In this document: positions 24,694 through 33,173 of the stretch, one piece after another
Numbering within the stretch: position 1 is the first letter of the stretch
Layout: every line of letters begins with the position of its first letter
Origin: Chitinophagaceae bacterium 26-R-25
GTDB lineage: Bacteria > Bacteroidota > Bacteroidia > Chitinophagales > Chitinophagaceae
Length of the DNA: 64,000 nucleotides
Assembly: GCA_029906195.1 (NCBI GenBank)
Contig: JARWSJ010000001.1
Coordinates: 2,604,001 to 2,668,000 of the forward strand
Direction of reading: 5' to 3'
Program-made: the position numbers and the translations under genes
The notes under the pieces: generated by a model
What the model was told of the DNA's origin: nothing
Databases searched by the model: none
Seen by the model: the letters and a program-made list of their open reading frames with translations, nothing else

Positions 24694-27600
24694 TTAAAGA
24701 AGTAGTTTAACATTGAAACCAAATGTTCTTGTAGCCGGCATTCCGAACACATCCACACCTTGCAAATCATTTGTTGTTGACAAAGATGCATCTGTGTCGT
24801 ACGGAGCTTTTTTAGTCAGATAGAACAAGTTTCTTCCGGTTAATGAGAAATCTAATCCTTTTACAACTTTATTTGCAAATACTCTCGATGGAATAGAATA
24901 GCTCAATGATAATTCTCTCAAACGAGCTACTGTTGCATCATAAACATAATATTCAGTAATACCTGAGCGGCCACCCACTCTGCTGTAGAATCCTTGTACA
25001 TCTGTTATTTTTTTACCTTCCAGCGTAACAGAACCTGCTGCTCTCGCGTCGCCGGTTACTTTAGACACACCCTGAAGGTCCAGGTCAGCTTGTGTTAAAG
25101 AAAGAACGTTACCACCGAAACGACCGTCAAACAGGAAGTATAAAGAGAACTGTTTGTAAGTAAGCGTATTTGCCCAACCCAGATTAAACTTCGGAGCAGA
25201 GTTTGCAATTTTCATCCAGTCGCCATTGCTTTTTTGTGGCAAACCACCTGCATCATACGTGATGGTGCCATGTGAGTCTCTGTCAAATGTTTGACCATAG
25301 ATATCTCCTATTGATCCACCTTGCTCTAAGCGCATCTGGTAGTTATTAGATCCTTTTTCTCCAAAAAAGAATACAGGTAAGTCAGCTGGCATTTCAACCA
25401 CTTTATTCTTGTTGGTAGCAAAGTTTACATTTGTCCTCCATTGGAAGTCTTTTGCTACAACCGGTGTCGCACTTAGCATTACCTCAACACCCTTATTTTG
25501 AATTTTACCACCACTTACGTAGCGGAACGGAAACTCAGCCGTTGGAGCAGAAGCAACCTTGAATAATTGATTCTGTGTGTTGGTGTTGTAATATGTAACA
25601 TCGATACCCAATCTATTGTTAAAGAATCTCCACTCCGTACCAAGTTCTACGGATGTAGTTTGCTCAGGTTTTAATTCTCCAAATGGCGCGGTTGAAAAGT
25701 CCTGTAGTGTGCCGGACGCTGTTATTTTGCTTGCATTGTAATTGCTCACATAGGGATTAAGTCCGTTACCCACTTCAGACCATGCTCCTCTTATTTTACC
25801 GAAGCTGATCCATGATGGCATCCGCATCATATCGCTTAATACTGCAGTTAAACCAATTGAAGGATAGAAGAAGCCTTTTGAATTACTATTCGTAAAGGCA
25901 AGTGTAGATGACCAGTCATTTCTTCCTGTTACATCAAGGAATAAATAGTCTTTAAATCCTAATTGTGCAGTTGCAAAAACTGACTGCATTTGGGTGTGAA
26001 CGTTACCTTCTTCAATGTAACCATTGCTAAGGTTCATGTTGGCAACAGTGAAGATGTTAGCAATATACATATCTCCAGGTCTTGAGTCAAGACGAAGTGC
26101 TTTTGCTTTGTTGTCTGTAATGCTCGTACCAACTACAGCGCTCAAAGAAAGATTGTCGTTATACTTTTGATTGTAAGACAAGATCAAATCGCCGTACAGG
26201 TTGTTCTCGCGATTGGTGAAGGTGATATAACGGCCTCTGTTTGCAGGGCTGGTTAAAGAAGGGTGTGTACCTGCGTACATTTTCTGGTTGTAGTCATCAG
26301 AAATAAAGTCGTAGTTACCTCTTGCCTGTATTGCGAAGTTCTTATTCAGTTTGTAATTCAAAATAAGATTTGTGATCGCACGTGCACGGTTGTCTTCGCT
26401 TGGAAGTTTGTTTGTCAGCCACCATGGATTCTGGTCCATATCGCTGTAACCAACGTACCAGTTTTGAAGCATCATGTTTCTTGTAGAATCAAATACTTCG
26501 TAGTGATCTTTGTATGGTTGAATGCTTTGACCACGGGTGAAATGATACAAACCAACCAGGGGGTTGTTATAGAAGCCGCCCGGTGTAGGTCTGTTCTTCA
26601 CGCTTTGTTGAATCAAATTCACATTACCATCCACTTTCAATTTGTCGTTAAAGAATAATGAAGTCTGGTGGAAAGTCAGGTTGTTTTTACCATACTTATT
26701 CCCGTCGATAATGCCTTTTGCAGAAGTGTTGGCATAGGAAACATAAGTTTGATTTTTCTCATTGCCAGAACTCAATGCAATTGAGTTAATGCCGGTAATG
26801 CCTGTTTGAAAGAAATCTTTGGTAAAATCGTCGCTTCCATTAATCGCTTTACCCCAGCTTGTTGCTGCTAAAGTACCATCTTGCCCTACACCACCGTAGC
26901 TGCTTTGGAACTTCGGCAATGTAGCAGGTTTTTCAAAAATAGTATTTGAGTTAACAGTAATAGAAGCCCTGCCAGGTCTACCTTTTTTTGTAGTGATCAC
27001 TATCACACCATTTGCAGCCTGTGTACCGTACAACGCAGCAGCGGCAGGTCCTTTCAGTACGTTCATGCTTTCAATATCGTCTGGGTTCAGGTTAGAAATA
27101 CCATCACCCGCGTCGCGTCCTGCAGCATCATTTGTACCACCAATTGTTGTGGAAGGTTGCTCTGAGTTGGAGTTTGAAATAGGCATACCGTCGATAACAT
27201 ACAGCGGTTGGTTATTACCTGTAATAGAGCGGCTACCACGGATCAATACTTTTACAGATCCACCCAGGCCAGATGCACTTTTGTTGATGGTTACACCAGC
27301 AGCTTTACCTGCCAGGGCATTCATCATGTTTGGGTCCTTCGCCCTTGTCAACTCTTCCCCCTGCACTTGTTGTGTAGCATAGGTTAAAGATTTGGCTTTC
27401 TTTTGAATACCCAGGGCGGTTACAACCACCTCGGTCATTTGTTGATTACCAACAACAAGAGCAATATCTATTGTACCGTTGCTTCCTACTGTTACTTCCT
27501 TTGATGAATAACCAACGTAAGAGATCACAAGCACATCGCCTTTTTTCGCCTGGATGTTGTATACACCATTAGCATCTGTGGTAGTGCCTTTAGAAGTTCC

Positions 27601-28131
27601 CTTAATGCTTACAGTGGCATTTGCAACCGGTGTTCCATCCGGACCGGTTACTTTTCCTGTGATGGGATCTGCCACTACTACTTCCAGATTGGAAGTTTGT
27701 ATGGCCATTTCCATGCCATCAAGAGGAACATAATTCAGTGAAGTTCTTTTTTTGTCTTTGTCAGATAAGATCACATAGGTCTTATCGTTAAGCTTCTTGT
27801 ACTTGATGCCGGTATTTGACAATACTTCATCAAGAATTTTTTCTGTAGCTTCTTTTGTATCACCCAATGGATTTACCATTTGGTTTGCGAGAGATTGTTC
27901 TGAGAAAAGAAAATAAACACCTTTTTGTTTGTTTAATTCTTTAAGAACAGTGAAGAGCTTTGCTTTTTCAACATTTGTGTCCTGGATGGTAAGTCCGTGG
28001 GATTTCTTGTATGCATCCGTATTGCTGCGAACGTACGAGTAGCTGTTCTGAGCGTTTGTAGCTGTTACAGCCAACATTTGGGTCGCGAGCAAACACCCAA
28101 ACAGATGGGGCAGAGAATACTTCTTTCTCAT
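24694..28131 (-). CDS. SusC/RagA-type TonB-dependent receptor with STN domain
   Basis: The 1145-residue protein has a signal peptide ending TATNAQ, an STN signalling domain (about 45-125: LTIQDTNVEKAKLFTVLKELN, then LDEVLSNTGIKYKKLNDKTYVIL) and a carboxypeptidase-like domain (about 158-232, GKVTGPDGTPVANATVSIKG, then SYVGYSSKEV). A plug follows (TEVVVTALGIQKKAKSL, GVTINKSASGLGGSVKVLIRG, LYVIDGMPISNSN, ESMNVLKGPAAAALYGTQAANGVIVI), then a barrel ending in RTFGFNVKLLL. The STN domain marks it as a transducing receptor that talks to the FecR anti-sigma factor encoded next to it, so ligand uptake probably induces the operon. Confidence 0.96.
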   Translation of the reverse strand: MRKKYSLPHLFGCLLATQMLAVTATNAQNSYSYVRSNTDAYKKSHGLTIQDTNVEKAKLFTVLKELNKQKGVYFLFSEQSLANQMVNPLGDTKEATEKILDEVLSNTGIKYKKLNDKTYVILSDKDKKRTSLNYVPLDGMEMAIQTSNLEVVVADPITGKVTGPDGTPVANATVSIKGTSKGTTTDANGVYNIQAKKGDVLVISYVGYSSKEVTVGSNGTIDIALVVGNQQMTEVVVTALGIQKKAKSLTYATQQVQGEELTRAKDPNMMNALAGKAAGVTINKSASGLGGSVKVLIRGSRSITGNNQPLYVIDGMPISNSNSEQPSTTIGGTNDAAGRDAGDGISNLNPDDIESMNVLKGPAAAALYGTQAANGVIVITTKKGRPGRASITVNSNTIFEKPATLPKFQSSYGGVGQDGTLAATSWGKAINGSDDFTKDFFQTGITGINSIALSSGNEKNQTYVSYANTSAKGIIDGNKYGKNNLTFHQTSLFFNDKLKVDGNVNLIQQSVKNRPTPGGFYNNPLVGLYHFTRGQSIQPYKDHYEVFDSTRNMMLQNWYVGYSDMDQNPWWLTNKLPSEDNRARAITNLILNYKLNKNFAIQARGNYDFISDDYNQKMYAGTHPSLTSPANRGRYITFTNRENNLYGDLILSYNQKYNDNLSLSAVVGTSITDNKAKALRLDSRPGDMYIANIFTVANMNLSNGYIEEGNVHTQMQSVFATAQLGFKDYLFLDVTGRNDWSSTLAFTNSNSKGFFYPSIGLTAVLSDMMRMPSWISFGKIRGAWSEVGNGLNPYVSNYNASKITASGTLQDFSTAPFGELKPEQTTSVELGTEWRFFNNRLGIDVTYYNTNTQNQLFKVASAPTAEFPFRYVSGGKIQNKGVEVMLSATPVVAKDFQWRTNVNFATNKNKVVEMPADLPVFFFGEKGSNNYQMRLEQGGSIGDIYGQTFDRDSHGTITYDAGGLPQKSNGDWMKIANSAPKFNLGWANTLTYKQFSLYFLFDGRFGGNVLSLTQADLDLQGVSKVTGDARAAGSVTLEGKKITDVQGFYSRVGGRSGITEYYVYDATVARLRELSLSYSIPSRVFANKVVKGLDFSLTGRNLFYLTKKAPYDTDASLSTTNDLQGVDVFGMPATRTFGFNVKLLL

Positions 28132-28208
28132 TTTTGCAAGTTTTAGGCAGTTATTAGTTTTTGTGTATGTTTACTTTTTTTCCTATGGCGCAGCAGGGCG
28201 TCCCCCGC

Positions 28209-28333
28209 AATTAGGAATTAGAAATTAGAAATTAGGAACGGAGGATTCCTTTCGTGATAAGTTCTAATAAATAACTAGTCATGATTAATGCCGTATGCAA
28301 TTGCTAATTCCTAATTTCTAATTTCTAATTCCT
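28209..28333. repeat. Heptamer palindrome, TTAGGAA/TTAGAAA type
   Basis: Four units per arm (TTAGGAA, TTAGAAA, TTAGAAA, TTAGGAA) with a 65-bp variable centre. It fills the space between fecR and susC. The right arm begins at the fecR stop codon. Confidence 0.85.
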
Positions 28334-29303
28334 ATTTTATAATGATCGTGTGATCAGTTTTTTCAATCTTGAGGTCAGCAGTTTCTTTTAACGCTTCCAA
28401 TAAGATGTCCAGGTTATCGTTTTGCATTATGCCGCTAAATGTTTTAGTTGATGCACTTGGTTCAATTTGTACTGTTACCCCATAAGTGTCTTCAATCATT
28501 TTGGCAACTACCTGAATGGTTGTGCTGTCAAACAACATTTTCTTGTCTTTCCATGCCGTTACTGCATTGACATTTGGTATCACCGCTTTTTCAGGTGCGT
28601 TATCTTTCATTTCTACATAATCACCGGGCAACATTTTTATTTCTTTGCCATCTTTTCCCTTAATGGTTACGCTACCCTCGTTGAGCAATACGCTTGTTTT
28701 ACCATCGCGGTTGATAACGTTGAATTGTGTACCGGTTACAATGATGTCAAATCTGTCCGTATGTACAATGAATCTGCTTTTCTGTGGTGTTTTTTTAACG
28801 TGGAAATAAGCCTCTCCTTTTAACCAGACTTCACGCTCCTTTCCTTCCTGCCAGCCTTTCCCGTAGGAAATACTGGTGTGTGCATTCAGCGTTACTTCAG
28901 ATCCATCGGGTAGTACTTTCGCACTTACTTCACCGTATTGGGTCTGGATGGAATTTGATTTCGTGCCATTAACCATCCAGATGCCGGCAACTGCCAATAT
29001 TATTGCCGCTGCAGAAGCCATCCACCAACGCATGGCTCTCGTTCTCATATTTACCACTTTACTGTCCGTAAGGCCATCGAGGGATTGTTGCAACCTGCTG
29101 TAAGATGCTTCTACCTGCGCTTGTGCAATCGATTTTTCTTTCAATTGCAGATTTTGCAACCATTCAATCGCCTCTTCTACCGCAGATCTCCACTCGGGGT
29201 GGTTGTTGAGAATTTGTTCCCAATCGCTGACTGTTTCAGGGCTAGTTCTAAAATACCAGTCTAAAAATTGCTGGTTCTGTAAAATGTCGTTAACGTTAAC
29301 CAT
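28332..29303 (-). CDS. FecR-family anti-sigma factor
   Basis: The 323-residue protein has a cytoplasmic N-terminus (about 1-85), one membrane helix (MRWWMASAAAIILAVAGIWMV, about 88-108), a periplasmic FecR domain (about 120-215: QTQYGEVSAKVLPDGSEVTLNAHTSISY, EAYFHVKK, FIVHTDRFDIIVTGTQFNV) and a C-terminal DUF4974/STN-like domain (about 250-323). It holds the ECF sigma factor until the receptor signals. It lies upstream of susC on the same strand and is divergent from the sigma gene, instead of following it as in many such units. Confidence 0.94.
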   Translation of the reverse strand: MVNVNDILQNQQFLDWYFRTSPETVSDWEQILNNHPEWRSAVEEAIEWLQNLQLKEKSIAQAQVEASYSRLQQSLDGLTDSKVVNMRTRAMRWWMASAAAIILAVAGIWMVNGTKSNSIQTQYGEVSAKVLPDGSEVTLNAHTSISYGKGWQEGKEREVWLKGEAYFHVKKTPQKSRFIVHTDRFDIIVTGTQFNVINRDGKTSVLLNEGSVTIKGKDGKEIKMLPGDYVEMKDNAPEKAVIPNVNAVTAWKDKKMLFDSTTIQVVAKMIEDTYGVTVQIEPSASTKTFSGIMQNDNLDILLEALKETADLKIEKTDHTIIIK

Positions 29304-29367
29304 CTTTAAAGTGAATATTCCTGTGAAAAAAACATGTTCTTACACTTATAGTACTCGTTTGTAACTT

Positions 29368-29397
29368 TTTGTAACTATTTTTCTGAAAATATTTTTG
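29368..29397 (+). promoter_or_regulatory. Candidate promoter of the ECF sigma gene
   Basis: TTTG (29368-29371), 18 bases, then TATTTTTG (29390-29397), close to the Bacteroidota consensus. It would give a leader of about 75 bases. The region is AT-rich, so chance matches are possible. Confidence 0.4.
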
Positions 29398-29477
29398 CTT
29401 TAAACCTTTTTTAATCTTTTTTTGCTGTCTAACTTGATTGCAGAGATTTAAGAAAAAAACTATTTGCCTAGATTAAC

Positions 29478-30047
29478 TTGAGTGATCCACTAACTGATAC
29501 AACTTTATGGGAACGCTACAAAAGCGGCGATCAGCATGCTTTTGGACAATTGTTTCAGAGACATTATCCGTCTTTGTTCCAGTTTGGTATGAAAATTACC
29601 AGCGACTCGATACTATTAGAGGACACTATCCAGGAACTTTTCATAGAACTCTGGCAAAACAAGAAGCAAACGGAGGTCCTTTCCGTTAAGGCCTATCTTC
29701 TAAAGGCGCTGAAGTACAAACTCATGCGGGGATTGAAAAAGAAGAATGGAAATGCCACCGGCGATCTGCAGGATGACATGCTGTTTGAACTGAGCCACGA
29801 AACATTTTTAGTAGAGCAGCAGGAAACGGAAGAAAGGAAAAAGATCGTGTTGAATGCCTTCCAGCAGCTTTCCAATCGTCAAAAAGAAATCATTTACCTT
29901 AAGTTCTATCAGAACCTCAGCTACGAAGAGGTCAGTGAAATCATGAGCATCAACTACCAGGTGGCGAGAAATCTTCTCTATCAATCTGTAAAGGCGCTAA
30001 AAAAGATTTTGACGGCGCTTGCCGTGCTTTGGCTTGTGAGATGGTAA
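29478..30047 (+). CDS. ECF-type RNA polymerase sigma factor
   Basis: The 189-residue protein starts with TTG. Region 2 is seen at about 24-90 (YPSLFQFGMKITSDSILLEDTIQELFIELW) and region 4 at about 125-175 (FQQLSNRQKEIIYLKFYQNLSYEEVSEIMSINYQVARNLLYQSVKALK). It is typical of the sigma factors that pair with FecR proteins in Bacteroidota surface signalling. It is divergently transcribed from fecR over a 175-bp space and probably activates the susCD transcript. A hydrophobic C-terminal tail, ILTALAVLWLV, is short and of uncertain meaning. Confidence 0.95.
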   Translation: MSDPLTDTTLWERYKSGDQHAFGQLFQRHYPSLFQFGMKITSDSILLEDTIQELFIELWQNKKQTEVLSVKAYLLKALKYKLMRGLKKKNGNATGDLQDDMLFELSHETFLVEQQETEERKKIVLNAFQQLSNRQKEIIYLKFYQNLSYEEVSEIMSINYQVARNLLYQSVKALKKILTALAVLWLVRW

Positions 30048-30085
30048 AGATGGCGCGTTTCAACACGAGCCACGGTGTGGGGCGT

Positions 30086-30340
30086 TTAATAGTGATGACG
30101 ACATTTAACAATGATGATATCATTATTATCAACGGTATATATCAACCGATGTTCTTCTGTAATTCTACGAGACCAAAAACCTCTGTATTCGTATTTCAAT
30201 GGTTCTGGCTTTCCCATTCCTTTAAATGGATCTCTTTTAATTTCTTTTATAAGATTGTTGATCTTAATAAATGTTTTCTTGTCTGTGGCAAACCAATACT
30301 GATAATCCTCCCAACCCTCTTCAGTAAATGTATATTTCAT
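30086..30340 (-). CDS. yoeB: YoeB-type mRNA interferase toxin
   Basis: The 84-residue protein has the Txe/YoeB signatures KPEPLKYEYRGFWSRRITEEHRLIYTV and a C-terminal CRHHY, matching the catalytic Glu, Arg and His of the family. It cleaves mRNA at the ribosomal A site. It is encoded 1 bp downstream of the yefM-like antitoxin, which is the normal order for this module. It is convergent with the sigma factor gene. Confidence 0.95.
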   Translation of the reverse strand: MKYTFTEEGWEDYQYWFATDKKTFIKINNLIKEIKRDPFKGMGKPEPLKYEYRGFWSRRITEEHRLIYTVDNNDIIIVKCRHHY

Positions 30341-30341
30341 T

Positions 30342-30590
30342 TTACAACAGCTCCTTTTTTACCAGTTTTCCCTTCTTAAGGCTCTCAATTGAATCATTCA
30401 ATCTTTTTCTATTTACTGGATTATTCATTTCATGAAGCGTTGCCTCCAGGGAATTATACTCCTCCAGCGACATTACCACTACACCTGTCCCTTTTTCTTT
30501 ATGAATTATCAAAGTTTCATGGTTGTCAATGACGTCGCTGATAAAGCGTGCCATATCTTTTCTGAAATCTGAAATTGTAGCCAATAACAT
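30342..30590 (-). CDS. yefM: YefM-type antitoxin
   Basis: The 82-residue protein starts at MLLATISDFRKDMARFISDV. The longer frame from 30677 runs through the operator region and is rejected. The Phd/YefM fold is seen in RKDMARFISDVIDNHETLIIHKEKGTGVVVMSLEEYNSLEATLH, and the C-terminal tail wraps the toxin. It neutralises YoeB and, with it, represses the operon through TGTACA-type boxes, which are present upstream. Confidence 0.93.
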   Translation of the reverse strand: MLLATISDFRKDMARFISDVIDNHETLIIHKEKGTGVVVMSLEEYNSLEATLHEMNNPVNRKRLNDSIESLKKGKLVKKELL

Positions 30591-30597
30591 GTTATAT

Positions 30598-30626
30598 ATT
30601 TTGTACAAAATAACGTACAAAATACG
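30598..30626 (-). promoter_or_regulatory. YefM/YoeB operator
   Basis: A perfect 14-bp palindrome, ATTTTGTACAAAAT (30598-30611), is followed by a second GTACAAAAT half-site at 30615. YefM of E. coli binds TGTACA-centred palindromes, so this is the expected autoregulatory site, 8 bp before the yefM start. Confidence 0.7.
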
Positions 30627-31041
30627 AATTGATAAAATAAAAAATGAGGGCAGTTGTTCTTCCTTGTGAGCATTCAATTATTTTAACTAACCACTGTAAC
30701 CAATTGATCTTTTTAAACACTTCTTTTTCATTTTAAAGAGACAACATTCGCTTCAAGTGCGTTATAAGTTGTCTCCTGCACGTACCAATTTCTTCTGACA
30801 TTTGCTCCACAGGTGCTCACTATCAACCATTTAACAAGCTTTTCTAAAATTTTCCGCAACCGTTTGTGCAAACGCATAATCACCTTATTATCAATATATA
30901 GTGATTTTAAATTTTCTTTCTTCAAGGTAACTTAATGAGCTTTTAGACAAATCTTTTTGATTACATCGTTATCTTCACGCACACTATTCAATCGCACCTA
31001 TTAGTGTTTTTCGTTATTCACAATGTAAATTATCGTCAATT
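30627..31041. other. Gene-free spacer
   Basis: Contains the upstream part of the toxin-antitoxin promoter and the leader of the NagB fusion gene. It is AT-rich, and no repeat element or convincing ORF is seen. This is one of the few spaces without a palindrome. Confidence 0.5.
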
Positions 31042-32949
31042 ATGAGTATGGTAGATTCACTGGAGAAAATTCCGGTAAAGATCTTTAGTTCATTAAAAGA
31101 TGGATCAAAATTCATTGCTGCAGAAATCGCCGCAACAATCAAGAGCAAACAGGCAAAAGGGGAAAAATGTGTACTGGGGCTGGCAACAGGCTCTTCACCA
31201 AAAACGCTTTATGCAGAACTTGTTCGCCTTCACAAAGAAGAAAACCTGAGTTTTAAAAACGTCATCACGTTCAATCTTGACGAATATTACCCGCTGGATA
31301 ACGATGCGCTCCAAAGCTATAACCGCTACATGAAGGAGCAGTTGTTTGACCATGTTGACATTGATCCGGCTAACACGCACGTTCCGGATGGTGAAGTTTC
31401 CAAAGAAGAAATAAAAAAATATTGCGCCGATTACGAAGCTAAAATAGATGCTGCCGGCGGTATCGATATTCAAATACTGGGTATTGGTAATAACGGTCAC
31501 ATTGGCTTCAACGAGCCTGGTAGCAGCCGCTTTTCAAAAACGCGCCTTATCCCTCTTGAAAACTCAACCCGTATAGCCAATTCAGGTGAGTTTCAAAATA
31601 TTTCCAAAGTGCCGCGTCTTGCCATTACAATGGGTATAGACACTATTTTCAAGGCACACAAAGTGTTCCTGATGGCATGGGGACAAATTAAAGCACCTGT
31701 GATCCAAAAAGCAGTAGAAGGAAATGTTACAGATCAAATTCCTGCTTCTCTTTTGCAGGAGCACAACGATGTAACTTTTGTGCTGGATGAAACTGCAGCA
31801 ACAGATCTTACACGCTTCAGATCGCCATGGTTAAGCGGTGAAATTGAATGGACACCAAAAATGATCAAAAAAGCCGTTGTAAACCTTGCGCTGAAACTGG
31901 AGAAGCCGGTTTTGAGCCTTACAAACAGCGATTACACGGACAATGGCCTTGCTGACCTTTTGGTGGAAAAAGGCGATGCATACGAAATCAATCTACAGGT
32001 ATTTTATATGCTGCGTGACAGCATCACAGGCTGGCCTGGTGGTAAACCAAACGCGGTGATTCCTGCGCATCCTGAGCGCTCTACGCCTTATCCTAAAACA
32101 TGTTTGATCTTCTCTCCTCACCCTGACGATGACATCATCAGCATGGGTGGCACGTTCATGCGCCTGCACGACCAGGGTCATGATGTGCATGTAGCTTATC
32201 AAACGAGTGGCAACATTGCCGTGACAGACGAATTCGTTACACGTTTTGTTGATTTTGCAGTAGGCTTCGAAGAGATCGCAGGCATTGACAATACTGTTTC
32301 GAAAAATATCCTGAGCGATGCGAAAAGGTTCCTTTCCGCAAAAAAACAAAGCGATATGGACACGGCTCAAATCCGTGCCATCAAAGGATTGATAAGAAGA
32401 GGCGAAGCGAAAGCAACTTGCCACTATGTGGGTATTAAAACTGAAAACATTCACTTCCAAAACCTGCCTTTCTACGAAACGGGCCGCATTGAAAAAAAGC
32501 CAATGGGCGAAGAGGATGTGGCACTGACAATGAAACTGCTCCGTGAGGTAAAACCACAGCAGGTGTACTGTGCAGGTGACCTTGCAGATCCGCATGGTAC
32601 ACACAAAGTATGTCTGGACATCGTATTTGAAAGCCTGCGCAGAATAAAAGCTGCGGGTGATGAGTGGGTGAAAGACTGCTGGGTTTGGTTGTACAAAGGT
32701 GCATGGCAGGAATGGTACACAGAAGAAATTGAAATGGCTGTACCAATGAGCCCTGACCAGGTAATGAAAAAACGTTTTGGAATTTTTATACATCAGTCAC
32801 AAAAAGACATGGTTCCATTCCAGGGCACTGATAGCCGCGAATTCTGGCAAAGAGCCGAGGAAAGAAACCGCCAGACTGCTGAACTATACGCTAAGCTTGG
32901 TCTTACGTATTACGCGGGCATGGAGGCTTTTGTGAGATGGCACTACTAG
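31042..32949 (+). CDS. nagB: Glucosamine-6-phosphate deaminase-like / PIG-L deacetylase fusion
   Basis: The 635-residue protein has two domains. Residues about 10-275 are a NagB isomerase/deaminase with GLATGSSPKTLYAELVRL, FNLDEYYPL and GIGNNGHIGFNEPGS (His153). Residues about 350-560 are a PIG-L/LmbE zinc deacetylase with HPDDD at 360-364 and the second metal motif in LADPHGTHKVC. The pair of activities suggests conversion of an N-acetylated glucosamine compound to fructose-6-phosphate. This fusion is known in Bacteroidota. It is monocistronic, with a strong terminator after it. Confidence 0.93.
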   Translation: MSMVDSLEKIPVKIFSSLKDGSKFIAAEIAATIKSKQAKGEKCVLGLATGSSPKTLYAELVRLHKEENLSFKNVITFNLDEYYPLDNDALQSYNRYMKEQLFDHVDIDPANTHVPDGEVSKEEIKKYCADYEAKIDAAGGIDIQILGIGNNGHIGFNEPGSSRFSKTRLIPLENSTRIANSGEFQNISKVPRLAITMGIDTIFKAHKVFLMAWGQIKAPVIQKAVEGNVTDQIPASLLQEHNDVTFVLDETAATDLTRFRSPWLSGEIEWTPKMIKKAVVNLALKLEKPVLSLTNSDYTDNGLADLLVEKGDAYEINLQVFYMLRDSITGWPGGKPNAVIPAHPERSTPYPKTCLIFSPHPDDDIISMGGTFMRLHDQGHDVHVAYQTSGNIAVTDEFVTRFVDFAVGFEEIAGIDNTVSKNILSDAKRFLSAKKQSDMDTAQIRAIKGLIRRGEAKATCHYVGIKTENIHFQNLPFYETGRIEKKPMGEEDVALTMKLLREVKPQQVYCAGDLADPHGTHKVCLDIVFESLRRIKAAGDEWVKDCWVWLYKGAWQEWYTEEIEMAVPMSPDQVMKKRFGIFIHQSQKDMVPFQGTDSREFWQRAEERNRQTAELYAKLGLTYYAGMEAFVRWHY

Positions 32950-32982
32950 AGTGGAGAGTTGAAAGTGGAGAATGGAGAGTTG
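32949..32982. repeat. Solo heptamer arm, TGGAGAG/TTGAAAG type
   Basis: Four 7-bp units begin at the stop codon of the NagB fusion, with no complementary arm before the terminator. Confidence 0.6.
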
Positions 32983-32995
32983 TGCGATGCTAATG

Positions 32996-33035
32996 TACGG
33001 TGTACGAAACTTAGTTTTGTACACCGTATTTTTTT
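32996..33035 (+). terminator. Rho-independent terminator
   Basis: TACGGTGTAC pairs with GTACACCGTA and the stem extends to about 15 bp around TTA, followed by T. The word AATGTACGGTGTACGA of its left arm recurs alone at about 38477-38492. Confidence 0.85.
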
Positions 33036-33065
33036 GCGATGTTGTGTAGGTGTAGCTGCGGAATA

Positions 33066-33166
33066 TTCACCACTAAGGCACTAAGTCCACTAAGCCCCAC
33101 AAAGGGTTGTTCGAATTTTAAACATCTCTTAGTGGGGCTTAGTGGACTTAGTGCCTTAGTGGTGAA
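33066..33166. repeat. CACTAAG-type perfect palindrome
   Basis: Arms 33068-33100 and 33132-33164 are perfectly complementary over 33 bp (35 with the outer TT/AA). They are built of CACTAAG words with 8-9 bp period and a 31-bp centre. Related elements lie at 46186-46278 and 62876-63180. Confidence 0.9.
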
Positions 33167-33173
33167 AAAAATC

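Noticed and set aside
30728-30925. 65-residue minus-strand ORF between the toxin-antitoxin module and the NagB fusion
   Set aside because: No recognisable domain or hydrophobic pattern, and unusual composition. It lies in an AT-rich promoter region.
31005-31041. Riboswitch upstream of the NagB fusion
   Set aside because: No conserved aptamer-like helices were seen, and the leader is short and AT-rich.
31993-32793. Long (266-codon) antisense ORF inside the NagB/PIG-L gene
   Set aside because: It is the complement of a strongly conserved coding sequence, and its translation is rich in Cys, Phe and His without family features.
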